35,577 nt of DNA from Acidimicrobiales bacterium (GCA_024638815.1 JAHEJM010000036.1:1-35577); one strand, 5' to 3'; shown: positions 25,212 through 33,275, counted from the first letter of the stretch. The notes: generated from the sequence alone by a model not told the origin. Translations and numbers: made by a program.

Positions 25212-26354
25212 TCAGGGTTCGTCGTCGTCGCCGGTCACGTCGCGGTCCTCCGGCGCCGACGGCAGCCCGCTGAGGGTCTCGACCATGGCTTCGAGCTCGA
25301 GTTCGGCGGCGGATCGGGGATCGGCGGCGGATCGGGGATCGGCGGCGGATCGGACATTGGCGGTCGGCCGGTGATAGCGAACAGCCGGTCTGGTACTCCC
25401 GGACTCGAGCAGATCATGGAGCGGTCCGCCGTCGGGCCGCGGTTCCCCACGACCGCCCTCGACCTCGTCGAGCCACGTCATTGCCGTCGTGGTCACATTC
25501 GGCGTCGTGTCGTGGTCGTCGACGGTTGATGTTGTGCCGGCACCGTTCGTCATCCCGACCGGTGGATCGGAGGCGTCCTCGGTGAGATCGACCAGTAGCC
25601 GGGCGATGGCCCGATGGAGAAGCGCGGCGCTGGCGATCCGGTTCGTCACTCGAGACGACATGGTGTGGTCGAGGAGGTCGATCACCTCGTTCGGAATCGA
25701 GTCGGGCAGCGACGCGATGAGATCGTTGGCCGACTCGCCGGGCCTGCGTTGCCGGCCGGCAAGCAACTCGGCCAGGATCAGGCCGAGGGTGTAGACGTCC
25801 GATGCGGTTGTCGCTTCGGAGCCGGCCTGTTGTTCCGGTGCCAGGTACTGGGTGGTGCCGTCGTCGAATCGCCGGGTCGACATGCCGAAAACGGAAACCA
25901 TGACGGTGTCGTTGTCGACGAGGAGATACGACGGTCGAAGGCACCCCAGGGCCAACTTCTGGGCGCCGAGTTGTCCCACGACGGCGGCGGCTTCGCCAAC
26001 CAGGGACAATGACGGACGCCAGTGGCCACTCTGCCCCAACCGATCCAGCAGACTGCCGTCGGGGTAGTAGGGCTGCACGATGTAGTCGAGTCCGTCGATG
26101 CTGGTTCCGGTCCCCAGCACGGGAGCCCATCCATCGGATCGTTCCACGGACCGAATGAGCTTTCGGGACCCGGCCCGATGGCGGCCGGGGAGAATCGGTT
26201 CGAACTCCGGCTTCAGGAGTTTGATCACGACGGTGTGGGTGGAATCAGCCGAACAATGGGCCCGAAGGACCACGTTACGGCGGGAATCGAGCACATCCAC
26301 GACCTCGAAGCCTTCGAGATGGAGTTGGGATGGATCCGGAAGGGTGTCCGCCAT
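25212..26354 (-). CDS. Predicted pseudokinase (Ser/Thr protein-kinase fold lacking catalytic residues)
   Basis: The first 250 or so of 380 residues follow the PknB-type kinase fold: VVIKLLK (the ATP-anchoring Lys, K45), IVQPYYPDGSLLDRL (hinge), YLAPEQQAG (activation-segment APE) and ASDVYTLGLILAELLAGRQ. The catalytic set is gone. The catalytic loop HRDLKPxN reads LGCLRPSY (136-143), DFG reads VFG (155-157), the Gly-rich loop has no glycines (VLDSRRNVVLRA), and no Glu sits where helix C should pair with K45. So H, R, D, K and N of the loop and D of DFG are all replaced in an intact frame. The C-terminal third is acidic and Thr-rich, ends in short RSAADP repeats, and has no membrane segment. 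Its likely role is a cytosolic scaffold or allosteric partner for the kinase encoded upstream; this is inference. Confidence 0.85.
   Translation of the reverse strand: MADTLPDPSQLHLEGFEVVDVLDSRRNVVLRAHCSADSTHTVVIKLLKPEFEPILPGRHRAGSRKLIRSVERSDGWAPVLGTGTSIDGLDYIVQPYYPDGSLLDRLGQSGHWRPSLSLVGEAAAVVGQLGAQKLALGCLRPSYLLVDNDTVMVSVFGMSTRRFDDGTTQYLAPEQQAGSEATTASDVYTLGLILAELLAGRQRRPGESANDLIASLPDSIPNEVIDLLDHTMSSRVTNRIASAALLHRAIARLLVDLTEDASDPPVGMTNGAGTTSTVDDHDTTPNVTTTAMTWLDEVEGGRGEPRPDGGPLHDLLESGSTRPAVRYHRPTANVRSAADPRSAADPRSAAELELEAMVETLSGLPSAPEDRDVTGDDDEP
25303..25353. repeat. 18-bp tandem repeat inside the pseudokinase gene
   Basis: The unit GGATCGGGGATCGGCGGC occurs at 25311-25328 and 25329-25346, with partial units on both sides. 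In the protein it encodes a repeated RSAADP hexapeptide in the C-terminal tail. Such a repeat can vary in copy number by slippage without breaking the frame. Confidence 0.85.
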
Positions 26355-26577
26355 TTTCCGCCATCAAGTCTTCAGCCGGGCGCACAGCGCAGGTCGCCCG
26401 CCGAGACGTCTGTCTCTTCGGCACCGACGTGATATGTCCGTCGCACCTGGTGAAAAGGGTAGCGATGCCGCACCCGCCTCGCCGGTGCAGCAGACCGATT
26501 GTTCCGTATGACTCACTCGGTACCCGGGTAAGACTGCCCGGATGGGAACCAACGATGGTCGCCGGTGCAGTCGGTTT

Positions 26578-27138
26578 TCAGTCCCGAAGGTCGATTTCGT
26601 CGTGGTCGGTGATCGGACGTCCACCGAGGTAGTGGGTGACGGTGTCGTCGTCGTTCGTCATGAGATACCGGAAACCGTCGCGCTGGCGGTCGGCCAGGCA
26701 GCCGAGTTCGATGTCGATCTGGTCGTCCCAGGTCGACGGGTCCACCTTGATGGCGAGACCCGATCCGAGGTCCCGATCGGGGTCGGCGAGATCGATACGA
26801 TCCTGACGCCAGATCACTTTGAGCGCCTTGACCCGGGCCTCGAGCTTGTCGGCAGTGCGAAGATAGACCCAGCCTCCTCTGCGGAGGTAGTGGGGGAAGA
26901 CCCGGGCGGCCAAGGTCGACGAGCCGATGGCCCCATCAACCGAGAACACCGGCAGCGACATGTCGAGATCTCCGGCGAGTGGAGAAATCTTGTCCGACGA
27001 CGAACTCGGGCTCTTGGTGGCTCGGGGAGTGGTGGGCGGCGGTGGGGTGACTTTCTTCGGCATGGCCAGGCATTCGAGACAAGCGGCCTCGACCTCTTCG
27101 TGTTCGCAGTAGGCGATCGATGCCGTCGATGTACCCAT
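26578..27138 (-). CDS. Hypothetical protein with Cys-containing N-terminus, in the kinase cluster
   Basis: I do not recognise this 186-residue protein. The N-terminus has YCEHEEVEAACLECL, three Cys and a His within 13 residues, which could hold a metal. A Pro/Thr/Ser/Lys-rich linker follows (about 28-58). The remaining 125 residues look globular and mixed alpha/beta, with GGWVYLRTADKLEARVKALKVIWRQD and IDIELGCLADRQRDGFRYLMTNDDD. There is no signal peptide or membrane segment. It lies 152 bp after the kinase gene and 223 bp before the pseudokinase gene, all on the minus strand, so it probably belongs to the same signalling group. The Ser/Thr-rich linker would be a reasonable substrate site for that kinase, but this is only inference. 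Confidence 0.75.
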   Translation of the reverse strand: MGTSTASIAYCEHEEVEAACLECLAMPKKVTPPPPTTPRATKSPSSSSDKISPLAGDLDMSLPVFSVDGAIGSSTLAARVFPHYLRRGGWVYLRTADKLEARVKALKVIWRQDRIDLADPDRDLGSGLAIKVDPSTWDDQIDIELGCLADRQRDGFRYLMTNDDDTVTHYLGGRPITDHDEIDLRD

Positions 27139-27290
27139 GAGCGTGTACCCCTTTCACCCTTCGACTCGAACTCTATCCTGCCTTCGACGACTGTAGTTGT
27201 CGTCCCTCCTCGAACCGGGACCTCAACACAAACGCAAAGTAACGGCGCGCGATCGTTCATAAAGGGAGGAACAGGCGTTCGCCCCCGATG

Positions 27291-29426
27291 TCAGTCGGTG
27301 GTTGCGACCACCTGATCGTCGTCCCGTGTGCCATCGCCGTGAAGGGCAATCACACTGATCGTGTAGGTGGTGTTGGGCCGAAGACCACGGATGGTCTCGG
27401 CCATCCTGGTCACACACTGACCGTCGGCGAAGGTCCTGGAGAGGCTGTCCGAGCTGTCGGGACCGGTCCAGCTCAGTCGATACGAGGCCATGCAGTCGCT
27501 GGCCTGGATCTCGACGACCAGGTTGGTTCGACGGGCTCCCGTCTGGGACACCGTGACCGCAAACGGATCCGGTTCGTTGTCGGGAACGTCGACGGTGACG
27601 GCAGCGGTGAGGTCTGACTGAGCGCTGTCCGAGCCGATCGAGGCCAGCCGGTAGTTGTGGGATCCCGGTCCGACCGTGTCGTCGACGAACGGCGAGGAGG
27701 GGACCGTGTTCACCATCTCCCCGTCTCGGTACACGGCGTAGGCAATGGGTGCCGGGCCGGACGATGGTGGCGACCACGTAAGGGTGACCACTCCGTCGGC
27801 GAAGGAGCCTGACAGATTCCCCGGCGGCTGCAGATCGCCCACGGCGATGGTGATCGAAGTGGTGCTGGACGATGTCGACGTGGACGACGAGGTCGTGGCC
27901 TCGGTCGTCGACGTGGTACTGGAGCTGGTGCTGGACGAGGCGGTTGCCGCCGTGCTCGAGGTCCCGCCGGTTGTGGCCACCGTGGCCGACGACGTGCTCC
28001 GGCCAATTGTGGTGGTCACCGCCGAGGTCACCGTGGTGGTCGCGTCGTCCTGGCCGGCGATGAGACCGTTGGTGGTGTCGGCCTCGGGGTCGACCGAACC
28101 TGACAGGTCCAGGGCGCCCTGACCTCCGGAGTCGGCGTCGACGGTGGGTGACGCCGGGTCGCCGCCGACTTCGGCGTTGTCGCTGACCGCCATTTCCGAA
28201 CCCGAGTCTCGGGTGAAGGCCCAGATCGACAGAAGACCGACGCCGATGAGGGCCAGCAGACCCACCACCACCGGACCGATCTGCAGCCGATCGAAGTCGA
28301 GCAGCGGATGCCGTTCGTCCGGTGGCTCGGAGTAGGTGACGGCGTGTGGTGCAACCTCGTGCTCGGGCTGGAGCAGGGAGCGTGAGCGGCCCGGTTCGCC
28401 GTTGGATCCGTAACTGTAGGGCGGTGAAGCACCCCGAGCGTAGTCGTCGACTCCGGTCCCCATGGCCGGCGGCCCGGGGTGGTAGGCGGCAGCAGCGGCG
28501 GCGGCTCCGGCCGCCGCCGCCGGCCCCGGTCCGATCGTGCGGGCCGACGGAATCAGCGGCGGTTGATTGCCGAACACCTTGGTTTGTTCGTTCCTGCCGC
28601 CCCGATCGGTGGCGGCGCCGGTCACGGCGGCCCGGAGTGCGGCCGAGAAGTCGGCTGCGGTGGCAAACCGGTCGCCGGGTTGTTTGGCCAGGGCCTTGTA
28701 GATCACCTGGCAAACCGACGCCGGTGCGAGATGGCCGACGTCGCCCACCGTGTTGTTCACGACCCGTCCAATTACGGCCATGAGGTTGGCGTCGTCGCCC
28801 GGGGTGAGGAACGGGGGATGGCCGACCAATAGGGCCCAGAGTGTGGCGCCCAGGCCGTAGACATCGGCCGCCGGGCTGGCTTCGCCGTCGAGGAAGGTCT
28901 CCGGTGCGCTGTAGGCCGGGGTAAAGGCGGTGCCGGTGGTGCGGGCGGTGGAACCGGCCGAGGTCAGCTTGGCGATCCCGAAGTCGGCGACGCGGGGTGA
29001 GCCGTTGCGGGTGAGCAGGATGTTGGCCGGCTTGAGGTCGAGATGCACGACACCTGCGGCGTGGGCGGCGGCGATGGTCTCGGCCGCGGCCTGCACGTAG
29101 GAGACGGCAACCTGCCACGGCATCGGTCCGGCATCGATTTGATCCTGGAGGGATCCGCTCGGATAGTAGGGCATGACCAGGTAGGGATCGCCTTGAGCCG
29201 TGAGCCCCGTGCTGTAGACGGGAACGATGCCTTCGTGGTTGGAAAGCCGACCCATGGCCTTGCGCTCGCGGTCGAATCGCCGGGCCACGTCGGCGTCATG
29301 ACCGGAGTTGATGACCTTGACCGCAACCACCCGGTCCAGCAGCGACTGATGGGCGCGATAAACCCGGGACGAACCGCCGGTGCCGATCTGCACCACGTCC
29401 TCGAGACCGTCGATTCCCAGGCTCAT
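27291..29426 (-). CDS. Membrane Ser/Thr protein kinase with extracellular fibronectin-III-like domains
   Basis: This is a PknB-type kinase of 711 residues. The cytoplasmic kinase domain (1-275) has the Gly-rich loop IGTGGSSRV, VAVKV (K37), helix-C Glu (E54), catalytic loop HLDLKPAN (D130, K132, N135), DFG (148-150) and SAPE. All catalytic residues are present; the usual HRD Arg is Leu129, so activation-loop control may differ. An Ala/Pro/Gly-rich juxtamembrane linker leads to one membrane helix (about 386-405, VVVGLLALIGVGLLSIWAF). Outside lie a long Ser/Thr-rich stalk (about 455-525) and two Fn3-like domains (beginning LQPPGNLSGSFADGVVTLTWSPP, then DPFAVTVSQTG onward). These could sense cell-wall or carbohydrate ligands. 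It lies 110 bp downstream of the FHA-protease gene. Confidence 0.93.
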   Translation of the reverse strand: MSLGIDGLEDVVQIGTGGSSRVYRAHQSLLDRVVAVKVINSGHDADVARRFDRERKAMGRLSNHEGIVPVYSTGLTAQGDPYLVMPYYPSGSLQDQIDAGPMPWQVAVSYVQAAAETIAAAHAAGVVHLDLKPANILLTRNGSPRVADFGIAKLTSAGSTARTTGTAFTPAYSAPETFLDGEASPAADVYGLGATLWALLVGHPPFLTPGDDANLMAVIGRVVNNTVGDVGHLAPASVCQVIYKALAKQPGDRFATAADFSAALRAAVTGAATDRGGRNEQTKVFGNQPPLIPSARTIGPGPAAAAGAAAAAAAYHPGPPAMGTGVDDYARGASPPYSYGSNGEPGRSRSLLQPEHEVAPHAVTYSEPPDERHPLLDFDRLQIGPVVVGLLALIGVGLLSIWAFTRDSGSEMAVSDNAEVGGDPASPTVDADSGGQGALDLSGSVDPEADTTNGLIAGQDDATTTVTSAVTTTIGRSTSSATVATTGGTSSTAATASSSTSSSTTSTTEATTSSSTSTSSSTTSITIAVGDLQPPGNLSGSFADGVVTLTWSPPSSGPAPIAYAVYRDGEMVNTVPSSPFVDDTVGPGSHNYRLASIGSDSAQSDLTAAVTVDVPDNEPDPFAVTVSQTGARRTNLVVEIQASDCMASYRLSWTGPDSSDSLSRTFADGQCVTRMAETIRGLRPNTTYTISVIALHGDGTRDDDQVVATTD

Positions 29427-29536
29427 GACGTTCAGCGTCCACGCTCCTTCATGCCGATCCTAGCCATGGTAGTCCGTTGGCGAGAATTGGCACCGTCGGT
29501 CGGGACGGGCCGTACGACCCATCGCCTCCGACTCCG

Positions 29537-31519
29537 TCACTCGTTGGCCGCCACCACCGATGACAGCCAGCCGGCGAAGGCGTCGGTGGTAATGCTTCTC
29601 GACACATCACTGCCGGTATCTGAACCGGCGAAGACCACGGCCACAACCTCCCCGTCGGCAACCACCGGGCTTCCTGACGCGCCCTCGCCACTGGTGAAGG
29701 AGGCGATGAGCACGGCATCATCGATGTCGCCGTCGGCCGAGCAGGTCACCGTGGCAGGGGCGTCGGCCGGGATGAAGTCGGCGAAGTCGGGGTTCGAGCA
29801 GCCGGGCCAGATGGCCAGATTCTCGGCCTCACCCCGTGTGGTGGCCACCGGCGACAGCCGAAGATTCCCCTCGTCGTCGGCACTCGATATCGACAATCGA
29901 CCGGGGAAGCCGGTGCTGTAGATCGGATCGCCGATGGTGACGGTCGACGAATCACCGATGATGAGGGGAGGCTGGACGGATCCCTCGACGGCATCGCCGA
30001 TGGTCACGCTGCCCTCGGCGTTGATCTCGGCCCGATTGGCGACCCGGACCACGGCCAGATCCAGATAGGGATGGTTCTCCACCAGGTTGGCGACATAACG
30101 GATCTGAGCCGGTTCGTCGGCTTCCTCCGACACCGCCACCACCAGCTGATCGGCCAGGCCGGCCACATGCTGGTTGGTGACAATCAGCGAGTCGGTGACG
30201 AAGAACCCTGACCCCTGGCCGGTGTCACCGAGCAGCATGACGGTGGCCCGCTTGGCCCGTTCCAGCTGTTCGGCCTCGGTGGCATCACCGCGGAACATGA
30301 GCCAGGCCAGAAGGCTGACCAGGATCAGGGCCGAGGCGGCCGCGGCGGCAATGGCGATGCCGGCGATGTTGCGTGGTGGCTTGTGGGTGCCGGCCGCCAC
30401 CACCCGCAACGGGGTCCCCGCCTGCTGGTCGCCCATCTGCACGATGAACGCCCCCTCGACCCGGTATGGGCCGGTGACCCGGCGCCGGTCGATATAGCTG
30501 CCCTTGGACGACGTGTCCTCCAGCCACCAGCCGCCATGGCTATGTCGAAACACCAAGTGATTCCGAGAGACCAGAGTGTGGCGTTCGTCGACGTGAACCG
30601 TGCAGCGAGGATCGCGGCCGACGGTCACCTCATGGCCCGGGAGCAGCACATGATCGTCGCCATCGATGCTGAGACGCAGGGTGTCGGATTCGACCATCGT
30701 GGCCGCCGGCCCCGAGACCATGGGTTCGGAGCGGTCCGACGCCACCGGTCGGTCGTCCTTCGAGTGCGGCATCGATGCCGGTTGCGCCCTCGGCCCCCTG
30801 TAGTCGTGGCCCTGTTCAGGTGACCATGGCGCGTCCTGCTCTTCGGAGCGGAGGTCGATGACCGCCTCGGACCGAGCGTCGTCGGCCGACGGCGCCGGCC
30901 ATTGATACCGAGACTCGGCCCCGACGGCGGTGTTGGATCCGCCGCCGACGTCCTCCGGTTCACCCGAACTCCCGCCACCGGATCGGGGAATGGAGGCCAC
31001 CGGTTCGCGGTCCGGGTCGGACCGAGGCTGATCGGCCGGACCGTCGAGCGGGTGGGGAGCGCCTGGCTCCGGTTCGGCTTGTCGGAGATCGATGTCGTCG
31101 GCGGTGCTTCGACCGGTGCCGTCGCCGGACGGAGGTGGCGGCGGACCGAAGTCGATCATGGTCGGCGGTGACTCGGGGTCGTCGTAGATCCCGGCCCGGG
31201 CCAGACGCTCGGCCAGCGCCCGGGTTATCAACCGGACCGACATTTCGGGACCTTCCGGGCCGCCGAGACGGAACACGGTGTCGGTTCCGACGATCCAAAC
31301 GGGGGAGAGGCGAACTCCGATCGGGTCGTAGCAGCCGTGGGTGGAGACATCCTCGGCCCGCCAGCTGGCCCCGGTCCAGGTGAAGATGACGTGGCGACGA
31401 GAGACGATGCCGTCGGTGACGATGACCGAGGAGCTGGAGGACCGGCCGACGACGATCGGAGAGTCGTCAGGGCCGAAGCGGGCCCGCCCGTCCCGCCAGC
31501 TGATTTCAAGATCGTGCAT
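29537..31519 (-). CDS. FHA-FHA-transmembrane-trypsin-like serine protease
   Basis: This is a 660-residue membrane protein. Two forkhead-associated domains lie in the cytoplasm: residues 1-100 (VVGRSSSSSVIVTDGIVSRRH) and about 285-375 (VTVGRDPRCTVHVDERHTLVSRNH). An acidic, Pro-rich linker of about 180 residues separates them. One membrane helix follows (about 383-407), then an outside trypsin/HtrA-like domain with VTNQHVAGLADQ (His), HPYLDLAVVRV (Asp) and SGEGASGSPVV (Ser), so the triad is complete. FHA domains bind phosphothreonine, and the adjacent gene is a Ser/Thr kinase, so the kinase may recruit or control this protease across the membrane. GGAGG five bases before ATG fixes the start. 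The conserved FHA Asn-Gly loop reads His-Gly in domain 1 and Lys-Gly in domain 2. Confidence 0.9.
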   Translation of the reverse strand: MHDLEISWRDGRARFGPDDSPIVVGRSSSSSVIVTDGIVSRRHVIFTWTGASWRAEDVSTHGCYDPIGVRLSPVWIVGTDTVFRLGGPEGPEMSVRLITRALAERLARAGIYDDPESPPTMIDFGPPPPPSGDGTGRSTADDIDLRQAEPEPGAPHPLDGPADQPRSDPDREPVASIPRSGGGSSGEPEDVGGGSNTAVGAESRYQWPAPSADDARSEAVIDLRSEEQDAPWSPEQGHDYRGPRAQPASMPHSKDDRPVASDRSEPMVSGPAATMVESDTLRLSIDGDDHVLLPGHEVTVGRDPRCTVHVDERHTLVSRNHLVFRHSHGGWWLEDTSSKGSYIDRRRVTGPYRVEGAFIVQMGDQQAGTPLRVVAAGTHKPPRNIAGIAIAAAAASALILVSLLAWLMFRGDATEAEQLERAKRATVMLLGDTGQGSGFFVTDSLIVTNQHVAGLADQLVVAVSEEADEPAQIRYVANLVENHPYLDLAVVRVANRAEINAEGSVTIGDAVEGSVQPPLIIGDSSTVTIGDPIYSTGFPGRLSISSADDEGNLRLSPVATTRGEAENLAIWPGCSNPDFADFIPADAPATVTCSADGDIDDAVLIASFTSGEGASGSPVVADGEVVAVVFAGSDTGSDVSRSITTDAFAGWLSSVVAANE

Positions 31520-31817
31520 CGTGGCCTCCGGCGGTCACCTCGCCGGCCATGGCGGCTCGTCACCCGGTTGTCTGCTCCACGGAACCGAGCGAGCGACACG
31601 CAGCCATGCCGGCGAATACCTGACCGCATCACGATACCCGACCCAGCGCGGTCAGCGGGGACTGGGGCCGGACGCGCCATAAATCTCACCGGCGCCGGAA
31701 GGCCCTCGAGACCGATATCGGTCGCAACGCTACGGTACCGGTGGTGAGCGGTTCTCGTCGCTCGACGCCGTGGGGCGGGGTTCGACGAACCCGATGTCTT
31801 GGCGTTGGATGGTGGCG
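31520..31817. promoter_or_regulatory. Upstream region of the FHA-protease/kinase cluster with a 14-bp palindrome
   Basis: No gene is visible here. A perfect 14-bp palindrome, GACCGATATCGGTC (31710-31723), stands about 190 bp upstream of the protease start and could be an operator. A second symmetrical sequence, GGGTTCGACGAACCC (31778-31792), lies after the stop of the 59-residue gene and could help end its transcript. Confidence 0.4.
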
Positions 31818-31997
31818 TTACACCGCGGCGCTGATGGCGTAGATATCCGATGGACGAACCCGGACCACGTTGCGGTCAACGGCGATGGTTACGCCCTTGG
31901 CGCCCACGGCAAGAATGGTGCCGTTGATGGTGCCGTCCGGGGTCTCGACCCGGGAGTGCCTTCCCAACATCATTGTAGGGTCAGTCATGCTCTGCAT
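31818..31997 (-). CDS. Small conserved-looking hypothetical protein (59 residues)
   Basis: This is a short gene on the minus strand. The protein begins MQSMTDPTMMLGRHSRVETP, then DGTINGTILAVGAKGVTIAV and DRNVVRVRPSDIYAISAAV. It looks like a small all-beta barrel: a short basic turn, then alternating hydrophobic strands with Gly turns, as in KOW- or SH3-like folds. I cannot name a family. AGGAG lies 11 bases before ATG 31997; a second in-frame ATG at 31988 would shorten it by three residues. An operator-like palindrome sits immediately upstream. It is in the same direction as the FHA-protease gene, about 300 bp ahead of it, so it could be the first gene of that cluster or a separate unit. Confidence 0.65.
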   Translation of the reverse strand: MQSMTDPTMMLGRHSRVETPDGTINGTILAVGAKGVTIAVDRNVVRVRPSDIYAISAAV

Positions 31998-32012
31998 CTC
32001 GTTGTCTACTCC

Positions 32013-32038
32013 TATGTCGCGCTCCGTTGAGCGACATA
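32013..32038 (-). promoter_or_regulatory. Operator-like inverted repeat before the 59-residue gene
   Basis: TATGTCGC (32013-32020) and GCGACATA (32031-32038) form a perfect 8-10-8 inverted repeat. It overlaps the ribosome-binding region of the small minus-strand gene. The spacing is typical of a dimeric repressor site; it could also fold as an mRNA hairpin in front of the Shine-Dalgarno. Confidence 0.55.
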
Positions 32039-32157
32039 CTTTGAGCGTAACTGATCGGAAACGCCGTTGCGAGATCGGCTGGAGAAATAGCCCAGAAAAA
32101 CCCCGCCGCTCTCGTTCTCAATGCCTAATGACGACTCCCGGTGATGGTTCGGGAGAC

Positions 32158-32277
32158 CTAGTTTCACTTGGCGGCTTGGATGTTCACGATTGAGTCAAGT
32201 TCCGGCGACGTTTGGCCGGAGGCCAAACTCAAGCCGTCCTCGGCCGGCGGCAGGGGCGCCGTCCCGGCGAACACTAG
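32158..32277 (+). repeat. CTAG-bounded dispersed repeat, copy A
   Basis: The 120-bp unit begins CTAGTTTCACTTGGCGG and ends GAACACTAG. It contains the palindrome GTTTGGCC-GGA-GGCCAAAC (32210-32228) and a GC-rich block that can fold on itself. Copy B repeats almost the whole unit in opposite orientation. No coding frame fits it. Confidence 0.75.
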
Positions 32278-32497
32278 ATGATTGGTTCCAAGGGGTTGGT
32301 GGTCGGCTGGTTCGGATTTCGGGTCAGTCGTGGCACGGAGGGTGTGATTGGCGAGGGTGTCCAGGCCAAGGTTTGCCGTTCCCCCGGGGCCCGGCCCCGG
32401 CCCGGGTCTATTCGGCTTTCAAGGTTCAGGTGTGGAGCGGCGCGAGTCTGCCGGTTCAGGCCACGGCCTGTACGTGGTCGCGGTGTGGACGCCACCC

Positions 32498-32599
32498 CGA
32501 GTTTGGCTGAGCCAAACTCGCCTTCCGCTTGTTGTCGGGGTCGCAGTATTGCCGGGCGCTGCCCGGCAAACCCGAGTTTGCCGAAGGCAAACTCGGGTT
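32498..32599. repeat. Cluster of three perfect palindromes with three-base loops
   Basis: CGAGTTTGGC-TGA-GCCAAACTCG (32498-32520), TTGCCGGGC-GCT-GCCCGGCAA (32549-32569), and a 14-bp stem AACCCGAGTTTGCC with loop GAA and its exact complement (32569-32599). All stems are perfect. They lie where the DUF222 similarity stops. The GAGTTTGGC/GAGTTTGCC arms resemble the palindrome inside the CTAG repeats. Confidence 0.85.
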
Positions 32600-33275
32600 G
32601 GACTTGCGAAGCAGGCCATACGGTGTCGGGATCGACGAACCGCTCCAAGGAGTTCTCGAGGATCTTCTGTCCGATCGCCAGATTCACCAACGGGGTGGTG
32701 GTGGCCGACCCCGGTGCTTCGGCCCCACCGATGACCAGGCCGACCAGGGCTTGGCCCCGGCGGCGGTTGATGGGGTCGGCTTTGCCGTCGCCTTCGGATT
32801 GCTGGCCGAACAGTCGCTGCATCTCATCGCACAGCGCGGTACCGACCGCCACCGCCGACAAAGGATCCAAGTGGAACCGGCCATCGATGGAGCCGTCGGT
32901 GTTGGTGTCCCAGGTGCACGAGGTCTTCTTGACCTGTTCTTGCACCTCGTCAGTATCGGTGTGGTTGATCAACCAGACGGTGACCCGGTTGGTGAACTCC
33001 ACAAAGTCGTGGTCCCGGGCGGCGGCCACCAGCTCGTCCTGTGAGGCGACGAGGGCGTCGTGGCGCTGGGGTTTGTCCAACGATTTCAGCTCTCGCAGGT
33101 ACCGCAGGGTCAACACCCCGGCGGCGGCCTGGGCGAGGACCGGTCAAGCAGTTCGGCCATAGGACGGCAGTCGAGGTTGGTTACCAACACCGCATCGTCA
33201 GCGGTGTGCATCAGCGTCAGGTCGTCGCTGTGTGGGTGTGGTGCCAACCCGCCGTCGGTCTCGCCTTCACTATGG

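Noticed and set aside
25303-25353. Possible CRISPR array (regular repeats)
   Set aside because: The units are contiguous 18-bp tandem repeats in frame within the pseudokinase gene, with no spacers and no cas genes nearby.
27870-28060. Low-complexity Ser/Thr tract in the kinase gene as a separate repeat element
   Set aside because: It is an ordinary extracytoplasmic stalk encoded by mixed Ser/Thr codons, without a fixed DNA repeat unit.
27223-29118. A 631-residue minus-strand open frame overlapping the kinase gene
   Set aside because: It is a shifted reading of the kinase gene, extremely Arg/Gly/Pro-rich, without any kinase or other motif.
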